Positions 1 to 7,618 of a stretch of 42,253 nucleotides of DNA are shown here, piece by piece. The position numbers were made by a program, and so were the translations under genes. This DNA comes from an uncultured Eubacteriales bacterium. Lineage in GTDB: Bacteria > Bacillota > Clostridia > Lachnospirales > Lachnospiraceae. A model generated the notes under the pieces. It saw only the letters and a list, made by a program, of their open reading frames with translations. It ran no database searches and had not been told where the DNA came from. Positions within the stretch are counted from its first letter, which is position 1; each line of letters begins with the position of its first letter. The stretch is taken from NCBI GenBank assembly GCA_949289145.1, contig CASEML010000068.1, forward strand, positions 1 to 42,253. The letters run 5' to 3'.

Positions 1-27
1 GTAACTAGCCCTTATAGGGCGAGAACA

Positions 28-50
28 AACCACCGGCTAAGCCGGTGGTT
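28..50. repeat. Perfect 10-bp inverted repeat, possible mobile-element end
   Basis: Arms AACCACCGGC and GCCGGTGGTT surround a TAA loop. It is preceded at about 7-20 by a small GCCC/GGGC dyad. GC-rich subterminal hairpins of this kind are found at the ends of IS200/IS605-type elements, but no transposase or TnpB is in the window, so this could equally be the terminator of a gene lying to the left. Confidence 0.5.
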
Positions 51-68
51 CTGATTATGGATAAATTT

Positions 69-108
69 CAGGGGAAGGCGTGGCTCATACGAGTCATGCC
101 TTCCCCTG
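69..108 (+). terminator. 18-bp stem-loop, probable terminator
   Basis: Arms CAGGGGAAGGCGTGGCTC and GAGTCATGCCTTCCCCTG pair along all 18 positions (two are G-U in plus-strand RNA) around an ATAC loop and are followed by TTTAG. The stem is very stable but the T-tract is short, so termination is likely rather than certain. It would separate the agr-toxin operon from whatever lies to the left. Confidence 0.55.
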
Positions 109-149
109 TTTAGAACTGTCTATTTCCCGACAGCCCCTTTTGGGAGTTG

Positions 150-167
150 AAGTGGACTTGTCCACTT
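150..167. promoter_or_regulatory. 18-bp dyad AAGTGGAC-TT-GTCCACTT, possible operator
   Basis: This is a perfect 8-bp inverted repeat with a 2-bp centre, 6 bp upstream of the direct repeats of the agrD promoter region. It could bind a dimeric regulator. The regulator is unknown and no gene in the window obviously encodes it. Confidence 0.4.
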
Positions 168-172
168 TGCTC

Positions 173-205
173 TGTCGATTTTGCCGATTTAGATGTCGAT
201 TTTGC
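173..205 (+). promoter_or_regulatory. Two 12-bp direct repeats, 21-bp period: candidate LytTR (AgrA-type) site
   Basis: TGTCGATTTTGC occurs at 173-184 and again, identically, at 194-205. AgrA/VirR-type LytTR regulators bind two short direct repeats about 21-22 bp apart, two helical turns, just upstream of a weak promoter. A TATAAA at 218-223 could be the -10 element. The repeats lie about 80 bp before the agrD start. Assignment to a LytTR regulator is inferred from period and context; no LytTR gene lies in the window. Confidence 0.6.
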
Positions 206-286
206 ATGTGCCATTACTATAAATGAACGCATTGCCGATGCACAATATAGTCGAGTTTAATTCAATATCTTATGGAGGTGTATTCT

Positions 287-481
287 ATGAAAGGTTTCAT
301 GAAAAAGTTTTTGAAAGGATTAAATGTATGTTCTGTTATTAATGCGATGGCTTTGTTTTTGGCAGTAGACACCGTCAATTCCGCATGTATGTGGATTATG
401 TATCAACCAGAGGTTCCGGAAGAAATGGAGGAGTATAAGAGGAAGTGGCATGATACATATGATTGCAGAAAAAATGATTAA
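287..481 (+). CDS. agrD: AgrD-like cyclic autoinducer peptide precursor (64 aa)
   Basis: Precursor of a secreted thiolactone peptide signal. The ATG at 287 follows GGAGGT with proper spacing and is preferred over the ATG at 272, which overlaps that ribosome site. The N-terminus (MKGFMKKFLKG) is basic and amphipathic, then comes a hydrophobic stretch, then the core NSACMWIMYQPEVPEE and a charged tail. A Cys followed by aromatic residues and a P-E-x-P-E segment is typical of clostridial cyclic lactone autoinducer precursors; Cys34 would form the ring with a residue a few positions on, possibly CMWIM. The exact ring cannot be read from sequence. Its last 32 bases overlap agrB. The order D then B is the reverse of the staphylococcal operon. 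Confidence 0.85.
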   Translation: MKGFMKKFLKGLNVCSVINAMALFLAVDTVNSACMWIMYQPEVPEEMEEYKRKWHDTYDCRKND

Positions 482-1046
482 TTGGCAGATTGTTAAAGGG
501 AATTTAACGGAAACTGACCGGAATAAGTATGTGTATGCCTACGAAATATTGTTCAATCAGCTGGTGAATCTGTCTATTGCTGTAGTACTGGCATTCGTTT
601 CACATGAATTAATAGCAGTCTTTTTGTTTCTTGTGGTATACATTCCCTTATGCAAATATGCTGGTGGTTTCCATGCAGAGAACAATGAAAAATGCATGCT
701 CTATTCTTCATTGGTTATTATTTGTGTTATTGTGCTTAACAAAACATTGCATGATGTTACTACAAATACTTATGAAAGTATTATAAGTATTATGATGATA
801 TGTTTCATGTTAATGTTAGCATTTATATGGCACATGGCACCAATTGAAACAAAAAATAAAAAGTTAGATGAACTGGAAAGGAGGAGATGTAGGAGAAAAG
901 TTCACATCATTTGGACCATACATATATTGCTTATGGTATGGAATGTATTGATACTAAAGAGGACATGTATATCCATAAATATTTTATTGGCATATGCAAC
1001 AGTAGTTTGGTTTTTAGTAATCGGACACCAAAAAATGAAAAAGTAA
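450..1046 (+). CDS. agrB: AgrB-like peptide-processing membrane protease (198 aa)
   Basis: Membrane cysteine endopeptidase that cleaves and cyclises the AgrD precursor. The motif KYAGGFHAENNEKC carries the catalytic pair His75 and Cys82, seven residues apart as in the AgrB family. Several hydrophobic membrane segments follow (about 38-65, 85-100, 110-130, 150-190). Length matches the usual 190-210. The ATG at 450 has AGAGGAAG just upstream, inside agrD; an alternative start is the ATG at 459. The 32-bp overlap with agrD implies translational coupling. No AgrC sensor or AgrA regulator is found in the window, so sensing must be encoded elsewhere or the signal acts on other cells. Confidence 0.92.
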   Translation: MIHMIAEKMINWQIVKGNLTETDRNKYVYAYEILFNQLVNLSIAVVLAFVSHELIAVFLFLVVYIPLCKYAGGFHAENNEKCMLYSSLVIICVIVLNKTLHDVTTNTYESIISIMMICFMLMLAFIWHMAPIETKNKKLDELERRRCRRKVHIIWTIHILLMVWNVLILKRTCISINILLAYATVVWFLVIGHQKMKK

Positions 1047-1084
1047 AAATCAATATAAGACGTAATAGGGTAAGGAGGAATTTT

Positions 1085-4000
1085 ATGAGAAACTATTTAA
1101 GAAAGTTACAAGGAAAAAGAATATTGGCAGGTATTTTGGCGGTAGTTATGGTTTTGACAAGTGTGAATTTGAGCCAATTTGTATCTGCAGAAGCAGCAAC
1201 TGAGTATGTGACATTGTATTTTCTTGACAATACTGCTGAACAGTGGGTGAAGAATGATAATGCCAAAATGGAAGCCGTTGATAATAGTAATGGGCATGAT
1301 AGTTATTGGATGACACAAATGGACGAGACTACATGGAGCGTAAAAGTTCCTAAAAGTGCATACAATATTACATTTAATCGTTATAGCCCGGACAAAACAA
1401 CGCAATGGAATTCATGGAGTGCCGGCGGCAGGGATGAAAATAATGCGTATTATGCAGACGGAAGTGAATATGGGCATTGGGGATATTTTGAGAAAGATGA
1501 AATGCATTTTCATGAGGGTGACATTATTTATCTTGATATATCAGAATTTCCAGAATGGGAAAATGATGATGCTTTCATGTATGTGAATTTTACAAATGCC
1601 TCCAAGGAAGACAATGGCGGGCAGAATATTGAGATTTCTATTGCTGATCGCACTAAGTATAATCCTAAAGTGCTTGATACAAAAGCGACACCGTATAAAT
1701 ATGTATATACTGCTACAAAAGAGGATGAAGGTTCTAAAGAATTAAGGTTTTGGAGAGGAAATAGCACAACATTATGGAATTGTTCTGTTGTACTTTCCTA
1801 TGAAGAATATTCCAAAGGGATAAATTGCATAAAAGTATCAGGCTGGAATAACACGGGAGAAATTAGCAAATATCAAAAGGAATCTGATTTGGATAAAGAT
1901 ACAGATGATGATGGCGCACCAGACTATATTGAAGACTATTTTGGAACAGATAAGACCAAAGAAGATACAGATGGTGATGGTCTGTCAGATTATATGGAAA
2001 TATATTCCGTTGCATTAAACCCAACTATTGTGGATACAGATGGAAATGGTATAAATGATGGAGAGGAAGATAGCGATGGTGATGGCTTGGCGAATATAGA
2101 AGAAGTCAAGCTTGGAACTAGTATAGTAGAAGTTGATACAGACAATGATGGACTTAATGATTATGAAGAAGTGGTTCATTATAAAACAGATCCATTAAAA
2201 GAAGATACGGATGGAGATGGTGCCACCGACGGAAAAGAAATTGAATTGGGGACTAATCCGCTTATCGCAGAAGATTCTTTTTCAGTGAGTGCAGTTGCTG
2301 AGGAAACAGATTCGGTTAAAGTATCAGTTGAAACTAATTTATCTGGAAATCAAGTCGATACATTATGTGTACAAAAGTACGAGAATGAATTATTTTTTCC
2401 AGAAGACATGCCGGGATATATTGGCGGTGCATATGATTTTCATGTAGATGGAACATTCGATACTGCAACCATTCAGTTTGAATTTGATAAAGAGTTGTTG
2501 AAGGATGAATCTTTTGATCCGGTGATATATTATTTTAATGAAGAAACACAACTGTTGGAGGAATTAAAAACTACAGTAACCGGTAATATTGCGTCAACAC
2601 AGGTAACACATTTTTCTAAGTATATCTTAATAAATAGAAAAGTTTATCAAGATGCATTTCAATGGCAGGATGTTTGGAGCACTACAGGATATTCGGGAGT
2701 AGAAGTTGTACTTGTGATTGATGATTCTGGCAGTATGTCAACCAATGACCGCACAAACCAGCGATTAACAGTTGCACAAAATTTAATTGATAATCTTCCA
2801 GAGAATAATAAAATTGGTATTATTAGATTTTCAAATTCAACATCAATATTAACCTCATCATTGACAAGTGATAAAGAACAGGCAAAAGCTTTTCTTACTA
2901 CAAGTTATTTTAAATCATCCGGTGGTACCTATATGTATAATGCGATAAATAGGGCATTATCATTATTTGAATCCGCGGATGAGAAGATTTTAAAAATGAT
3001 GGTGGTGCTAAGTGATGGTGACACTGCTGATACAAGTCTGCACTCCTCTGTTGTCACATCGGCTAATAATGAGAAGGTTAAAATTTATACGGTTGGTTTA
3101 GGTGGAAGTAGTTCTAGTTATTTTGAAAAGTATCTGAAGCCGCTGGCTAATAACACAGCGGGGGCATTTTATCTGGCCTCAGATGCCAATCAGCTAGAAG
3201 AAATATACAAGGACATCAACAAGAAAATTGATATGGAAACAGACAGTGATGGAGATGGCATAGCCGACTACTATGAGGAAAATATGGTTATGTTTAACGG
3301 TATGACCATCAAGTTGGATAAAAACAACCCGGATAGTGATGGAGATGGCGTATCGGATGGAGAAGAAGTCGCTGAACTGAATTATCAATATAATGATGAC
3401 AAGACACAGGTAATTGTGACTGGAAGACTACTCTCCAACCCTTTGGAAGAAGATAGCGATGGAGATGGAATTTCTGATGAAGAAGAAAATAACATTGGAA
3501 CCAATCCTTTATTAGCAGATAGTGATGGAGATGGATTATCTGATGGTATTGAATTTACAAATTGGTTTGATCCGTTAGACAGAGATCCTGATGGAGATGG
3601 AAGACTTGATCTGCAGGAATATAACGAAGGTACAGATCCGTATACATATAATAAAAATTGGTATGAACATACATGGGATTTTATTTGTGGATTTGTTGCC
3701 GGAGATTTTATTGAAGATACAGACAGTCTTCCTACTATGATGGGACAGGTTCTTAGCAGTTTTATTCCTTTTATAGATATAAGGGATGCGGTTGGAAATT
3801 TGTCCCATGGTGACTATGCAATGGCAGGTTTAAGTGTAGCAGGATTGATTCCTGCTGCGGGCGATGCAGTGAAAGCCGCCGGAAAGGCTGGAAAATTTGT
3901 CGTCAAAAATTTGGACGATATTCCTAAAATTGCAGGGCTTCTTGAATTTATGAACAAGAACATACCTGATGCTGTAAAAGTATTAAATAAGAGTGATGAT

Positions 4001-4609
4001 TTTGTAGAAGCTGCCAAGATGTTATCAAAGGCAGATAATATTAAACTTACCAGAAAACAGGCAAAAGCTATTACAGAAGCTTTTGAAAATGCCGGACTAT
4101 CACATTATTTGGTAAAGACAAGTAATAGTCTTGACTTAAAAGAAGCAGTTGATGTTGGCTCGGAAGTTTGGGAGCAAGGTGCCTTAAAGCGAGGAAAAGA
4201 AATTGATAATGTTGTGAATGGTCACAAAACAGGGAAAGGGCTTTTAAAAGGTGAACCATTAGGTGAGAATTTCCCTGTGGCAGATCGGATTTTGCGTGAC
4301 GAAAAGATATTGGTTAGTACAAAGAGCTTAGATGTTGCTGCACCAAGTTATCAAAATACGAAAAAGCTGAAAGATACGTTGAATAAGTATGCAAATTCAT
4401 TAAAAAATATAGAAAGCAAGTATTTTGAGGCAGATGGTATTTTTAAGTGGGGCGATACATTTTTACAAAAAGATGATTATAATAAAAAAGCTCTTGAAAT
4501 TATATTACCTGATGTCATAATAACTGAAGAGTCATTGAAAGTGCTGGGAGATTTTCAAAAAACTATGAAGCAAACAGACTTTGAAGTATGGTATCGTATA
4601 GGAAAGTAA
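1085..4609 (+). CDS. Secreted TSP3-repeat/VWA protein with C-terminal nuclease-like toxin domain (1174 aa)
   Basis: Probable polymorphic toxin. The ATG at 1085 follows AGGAGGAATTTT; the open frame runs upstream to 911 inside agrB but has no ribosome site there. A Sec signal peptide (residues 1 to about 36) precedes an N-terminal beta-rich region, six DxDxDG thrombospondin type 3 calcium repeats (about 270-395), a beta-sandwich ending in HFSKY (His509-Ser511), a VWA domain with MIDAS DDSGS (from Asp546), five more DxDxDG repeats (about 718-850), and a glycine/alanine-rich pre-toxin region (about 858-935). The tail (about 1030-1174) resembles restriction-endonuclease-fold toxins of CdiA/WapA-type proteins: RGKEID (Glu1039), FPVADR (Asp1067), VSTKSLD (Lys1080). 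No LPxTG, LXG or Rhs features are seen. The probable immunity gene starts 12 bp downstream. The nuclease assignment is from memory of family patterns. Confidence 0.8.
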   Translation: MRNYLRKLQGKRILAGILAVVMVLTSVNLSQFVSAEAATEYVTLYFLDNTAEQWVKNDNAKMEAVDNSNGHDSYWMTQMDETTWSVKVPKSAYNITFNRYSPDKTTQWNSWSAGGRDENNAYYADGSEYGHWGYFEKDEMHFHEGDIIYLDISEFPEWENDDAFMYVNFTNASKEDNGGQNIEISIADRTKYNPKVLDTKATPYKYVYTATKEDEGSKELRFWRGNSTTLWNCSVVLSYEEYSKGINCIKVSGWNNTGEISKYQKESDLDKDTDDDGAPDYIEDYFGTDKTKEDTDGDGLSDYMEIYSVALNPTIVDTDGNGINDGEEDSDGDGLANIEEVKLGTSIVEVDTDNDGLNDYEEVVHYKTDPLKEDTDGDGATDGKEIELGTNPLIAEDSFSVSAVAEETDSVKVSVETNLSGNQVDTLCVQKYENELFFPEDMPGYIGGAYDFHVDGTFDTATIQFEFDKELLKDESFDPVIYYFNEETQLLEELKTTVTGNIASTQVTHFSKYILINRKVYQDAFQWQDVWSTTGYSGVEVVLVIDDSGSMSTNDRTNQRLTVAQNLIDNLPENNKIGIIRFSNSTSILTSSLTSDKEQAKAFLTTSYFKSSGGTYMYNAINRALSLFESADEKILKMMVVLSDGDTADTSLHSSVVTSANNEKVKIYTVGLGGSSSSYFEKYLKPLANNTAGAFYLASDANQLEEIYKDINKKIDMETDSDGDGIADYYEENMVMFNGMTIKLDKNNPDSDGDGVSDGEEVAELNYQYNDDKTQVIVTGRLLSNPLEEDSDGDGISDEEENNIGTNPLLADSDGDGLSDGIEFTNWFDPLDRDPDGDGRLDLQEYNEGTDPYTYNKNWYEHTWDFICGFVAGDFIEDTDSLPTMMGQVLSSFIPFIDIRDAVGNLSHGDYAMAGLSVAGLIPAAGDAVKAAGKAGKFVVKNLDDIPKIAGLLEFMNKNIPDAVKVLNKSDDFVEAAKMLSKADNIKLTRKQAKAITEAFENAGLSHYLVKTSNSLDLKEAVDVGSEVWEQGALKRGKEIDNVVNGHKTGKGLLKGEPLGENFPVADRILRDEKILVSTKSLDVAAPSYQNTKKLKDTLNKYANSLKNIESKYFEADGIFKWGDTFLQKDDYNKKALEIILPDVIITEESLKVLGDFQKTMKQTDFEVWYRIGK

Positions 4610-4621
4610 AGGAGATTTAGT

Positions 4622-5575
4622 ATGAGTGTTCAAACGTATCCATTATTGATGTCTATATATAAAGGTGAGGGGCGTGTGTTGATTATGCCTGTTATACGTC
4701 ATATGGCAGGATATTCAGTAAATGCGGACTGGGTTGCTAATATACAGCAAATTGATGATTATGCAAGTATAGGTAAGGGTGTTATTCATGCTGTAGATTT
4801 TATTAGAAATAGTCCTCTTTCAATGTCAACTCCAAGGGAGCGGGAACTGGATCCAATTTGGAAAAAGAACACTAAGTATAAAAGTGAGATTTCCTTTTGG
4901 AAAAACAACCTTTTGACACGTATCAAGGTTTTTGAAGATGGACATTATCTAATATATTCCATGAAAAGGTCTGAAAAACGAAAAGGCGGATATTCGGAAA
5001 TCATAAAGGAAATTAATCTTTTACCAAATGCTTCGAATGAGGAAATCGGGAAAGCGGTTTTAAGTGCATTTGAGGCATTAGAAGATTACTACAAAAATAA
5101 CAAAGAACAGCAGGATTATTTTACAAAAAATATAGAATTATTGGGTGGTTCCATGCTGACATTAACGGTTCCAAAGGATAATCATTTTATTGATAGTGAA
5201 GACTGTCATGCAGCAGAAATATATCAGTGCTATTCTTACCTTTCACAAGAGGGGGCGGAATCCTCTGCCGAATTTTTTCTTGGAATTGCACCTGAGCTTG
5301 ACTGCAATTTGGATGCTTTGAATGTTCGCAGTTCATGGGAAGAATTTTATGGGAAGGCTGATTTTTTTGAAATGCAAGATGGTGATTATGGCATATTCAA
5401 ATTGCGTATAGAAATGAAGAATAAACACACACATAAGATATCATATCTCCTTCGACAGGATGAGGACTTGCTTTTGGAGTGTGGCATGGAGGTACACCAA
5501 CCCAACAGAAAAAAGAAGTTAGATGAAAAACTGGTTGATTTGTTTCAAGAGTTTGTGCTAAGCTGCAAAATGTAA
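4622..5575 (+). CDS. Probable immunity protein of the upstream toxin, CdiI/DUF1436-like (317 aa)
   Basis: No signal peptide and no membrane segment, so cytoplasmic, as expected of an immunity protein against a nuclease. AAGGAG overlaps the end of the toxin gene and the ATG lies 12 bp after the toxin stop, implying co-translation. Residues about 60-165 (RNSPLSMSTPRERELDPIWKK, then FWKNNL, GHYLIYSM, NEEIGKAVLSAFEALEDYY) look like the DUF1436/CdiI_3 family of contact-dependent inhibition immunity proteins. The second half (about 170-317) is acidic and not recognised; it is longer than a single-domain immunity protein, so it may be a second, different immunity domain. The family name is recalled, not searched. 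Confidence 0.7.
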   Translation: MSVQTYPLLMSIYKGEGRVLIMPVIRHMAGYSVNADWVANIQQIDDYASIGKGVIHAVDFIRNSPLSMSTPRERELDPIWKKNTKYKSEISFWKNNLLTRIKVFEDGHYLIYSMKRSEKRKGGYSEIIKEINLLPNASNEEIGKAVLSAFEALEDYYKNNKEQQDYFTKNIELLGGSMLTLTVPKDNHFIDSEDCHAAEIYQCYSYLSQEGAESSAEFFLGIAPELDCNLDALNVRSSWEEFYGKADFFEMQDGDYGIFKLRIEMKNKHTHKISYLLRQDEDLLLECGMEVHQPNRKKKLDEKLVDLFQEFVLSCKM

Positions 5576-5690
5576 AATATGTATTTCAGATGTCAGCTAT
5601 AGCTATTTATAATATGAAAAAGGGTTTGGAATTATCCACACGCTATATAGTTAAAGTCAGGTTTATTTAACTTAAAATGAAAGAGAGATG

Positions 5691-5728
5691 AAAGGGGACA
5701 GAGTCGATTATGCGGTCTCTGTCCTTTT
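5691..5728 (+). terminator. Terminator after the toxin-immunity operon
   Basis: GGACAGAG (5696-5703) pairs with CTCTGTCC (5717-5724), the stem is extended by G-U pairs, and TTTT follows. It ends the agrD-agrB-toxin-immunity transcript 120 bp after the immunity stop codon. Confidence 0.6.
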
Positions 5729-5894
5729 GGTATGATATAGGGATTTTGTGACATGTCAATAAGACTTGTCTGTGACACAATATTCTCAGGTTATGAGAGT
5801 TCCTGTAACTTTTGTAAATATTTTGCTGCTGTTTTGTGAATAACTGATATTTTTTCCAAACAAGGTTCATGCCAATCTCAAGTTCCGATTCCAA

Positions 5895-6245
5895 TGGCTT
5901 GAAGTATAAGTTGTTGTCCCCAGAGGGGTTATTATTTGCTTTTCTGCAAGAGGAGCATCAATATACCCCAGATATCCTTTGCAGGCAACTTAAAGTAGTT
6001 ATATTTGGATAAATCAACTTTTCCAAGCAAAAGCCCAAAGTCAATCATCCCTTTATCAAGCTGTTCTAAAACAGTTTCTGCCTCTCCGTTGGCAATATGA
6101 AAGTGCACCATTGGATAGTCAGCCTGTAACTCCTTTGCTATTGAAGAATCATTTTTTTTTCGGTCAAAGTTATTTTTCTGTTTCCCCTAATGAATAACTG
6201 TTTTCCAAATTCATCTTCCATATCTTTCCGTTGACGTGAAAGGCA
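5895..6245 (-). pseudogene. Remnant of a LysR-type transcriptional regulator
   Basis: Reading the minus strand from about 6243, one frame gives LSRQRKDMEDEFGKQLFIRG, the end of a LysR winged-helix domain, then NRKITLT. From about 6150 comes DYPMVHFHIANGEAETVLEQ, LDKGMIDFGLLLGKVDLSKY and LPAKDIWGIL, the start of a LysR effector-binding domain. Near 5958 the frame shifts, after which DAPLAEKQIITPLG is readable. The linker between the two domains is deleted and no start or stop fits. It is a decayed gene, not an expressed protein. Its target genes cannot be told. Confidence 0.8.
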
Positions 6246-6341
6246 GGCAAGCATTCATACAGAAGATCTCATGTTATATGGAGTATATCCACTTCAAAGT
6301 TAATATGTCCAAATATGAAAAGAGGGCAATTTTGCAATCAT

Positions 6342-6613
6342 CCTGAAGGAGCTTAGCAGGTTGGTGGTTTCTTTCAGCAGCATCAAGGCAGGAATTGATG
6401 AAGCAGCGGATCTGGTATCTGCCGGTTCAGACGATCTATTCGGCTGCTCACAGGAACTGGCAAGGGCAGGCAGCAGCAGTAGAGCAACTTCTGGCAAGTG
6501 TTATCAATATAACGGAGAGGGGAAGTGAGAATATCGGTGCCCCAATCGGGTTTGTGATAATGTTAAGATAATCGGAGAAGAAGTGGAGCTCAGCCACCAG
6601 TCCATCTCAAAAT
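6342..6613 (+). pseudogene. Remnant of a methyl-accepting chemotaxis protein
   Basis: The plus strand reads SSIKAGIDEAADLVSAGSDDL and then SQELARA; after a frameshift near 6467 it continues QAAAVEQLLASVINITERGS, and after a further shift near 6555 NVKIIGEEVELSHQSISK before a TAG. These pieces follow the order of the start of an MCP cytoplasmic signalling domain. The sensor domain and the conserved hairpin tip are absent. The fragment is non-functional. Confidence 0.7.
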
Positions 6614-6634
6614 AGGAAAACGGATTATCAGAGC

Positions 6635-6692
6635 GTTTGTTGGAAAAAAGCCAATAAGCGCTTTTTTGCATATAGTCTATATGTCAACAAAC
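6635..6692. repeat. Nested inverted repeats
   Basis: GTTTGTTG (6635-6642) and CAACAAAC (6685-6692) enclose a second inverted repeat, CATATAG/CTATATG (6669-6683), and an AAAAAAGC/GCTTTTTT pair. In RNA this would make a branched structure. It may be a decayed terminator of the chemotaxis gene or an element end. Confidence 0.35.
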
Positions 6693-6702
6693 AATAGGGG
6701 AG

Positions 6703-6769
6703 TATGACAAAAGTCATATGAAAAATAGTTCTTTTTTCACTACCGAACACTTCTTAAAGTTGATATAAT
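6703..6769 (+). promoter_or_regulatory. Dyad operator and -10 element of the ABC-two-component operon
   Basis: TATGAC-AAAA-GTCATA (6703-6718) is a perfect dyad with the size of sites bound by NarL/LuxR-type response regulators. TATAAT at 6764-6769 is a consensus -10 box; no good -35 box lies 17 bp upstream, which suits an activator-dependent promoter. The dyad centre is about 54 bp upstream of the -10 box. The operon encodes a NarL-type regulator at 11141-11770, so autoregulation is the natural reading. Confidence 0.5.
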
Positions 6770-6842
6770 TTCACTACAGTCAGGCAGCAGCGCTGAAAGT
6801 TGATAAATATATAATCAGCTTAAAAGCAGATAGGAGATAGGA

Positions 6843-7604
6843 ATGGAAGAAATTATATTGAAAACTACAGATTTAACCAAAAAATATAACCACAAGACGG
6901 TTGTGGACAATTTGAATATGGAGATTAGAAAAGGAGAAATCTTTGGACTTTTGGGACCAAATGGAGCAGGGAAAAGCACTGCAATGAACATGATCTGTTC
7001 CGTTGTAAGACCCACTGCAGGTTCCATCGAACTGCTTGGCAAGAATCCATGGAAGCAGAAGAAGGAAGTCATTCACAAAATAGGTTATATACCACAGGAG
7101 CTTGCAATTCATGGTAATCTGAAAGCATGGGAAAATGTGGAATTATTTACTTCTCTCTATGGAATCAAAGGGGCGGAACTTAAAAGTGCTGTGAAAGAAT
7201 CCCTAGAATACGTTGATCTTTTGGAAAGAAAGCAGGAATTTGCAAAAAACTTTTCCGGCGGCATGAAGAGAAGATTGAACATTGCCTGTGCAATTGGGCA
7301 TAATCCAGAGTTGTTGATTTTCGATGAGCCAACAGTGGGCATTGATCCCCAGTCCAGAAAGTTTATTTTGGATAAGATTAAGGAATCCAATGAAAAAGGG
7401 GCAACGGTTATTTACACAAGCCATTATATGGAGGAAGTAGAAGCAATCTGTACCAGAATTGCCATTATGGATAATGGAAAAATTATTGCCTGTGGAACTA
7501 GTGAGGAATTGAAGAAACTTGTAGGCAGCAATCATGAGGATATTACTTTAGAAGAAGTGTTTCTAACCTTGACCGGCAAGAAGCTTAGAGATTATGCAGA
7601 GTAG
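6843..7604 (+). CDS. ABC transporter ATP-binding protein, ABC-2 type (253 aa)
   Basis: Drives export by hydrolysing ATP with the two permeases that follow. The Walker A motif GPNGAGKST, Q-loop IPQE, signature NFSGGMKRR, Walker B LLIFDEPTVGIDP and switch histidine TSHYMEE are all present and in order. Length is normal for a drug/antibiotic-type ABC-2 exporter ATPase. It is the first gene of an operon that ends with a histidine kinase and a response regulator, an arrangement common for antimicrobial-peptide or lantibiotic self-protection and stress exporters. The substrate cannot be told. Confidence 0.93.
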   Translation: MEEIILKTTDLTKKYNHKTVVDNLNMEIRKGEIFGLLGPNGAGKSTAMNMICSVVRPTAGSIELLGKNPWKQKKEVIHKIGYIPQELAIHGNLKAWENVELFTSLYGIKGAELKSAVKESLEYVDLLERKQEFAKNFSGGMKRRLNIACAIGHNPELLIFDEPTVGIDPQSRKFILDKIKESNEKGATVIYTSHYMEEVEAICTRIAIMDNGKIIACGTSEELKKLVGSNHEDITLEEVFLTLTGKKLRDYAE

Positions 7605-7618
7605 TGAGGAAAAAGAAC

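Noticed and set aside
911..1084. 58 extra in-frame codons upstream of the toxin start
   Set aside because: They overlap agrB out of frame, have no ribosome site, and would bury the signal peptide. The ATG at 1085 has AGGAGG.
1893..3630. Repeated DNA from GATGGTGATGG-like motifs as a possible tandem repeat or CRISPR-like array
   Set aside because: The repeats encode calcium-binding DxDxDG motifs in frame, with irregular spacing, so they are protein repeats.
5632..5640. TTATCCACA, an exact DnaA-box match, in a gene-free stretch
   Set aside because: It stands alone, without a cluster of boxes, an AT-rich unwinding element or dnaA/dnaN genes, so an origin is not supported.
6300..6497. Minus-strand open frame of 65 codons
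   Set aside because: It is the antisense shadow of the chemoreceptor remnant read on the plus strand and has no ribosome site.
6873..7535. Several minus-strand open frames across the ABC ATPase gene
   Set aside because: All are shadows of a well-supported plus-strand gene; none has a ribosome site or a recognisable motif.
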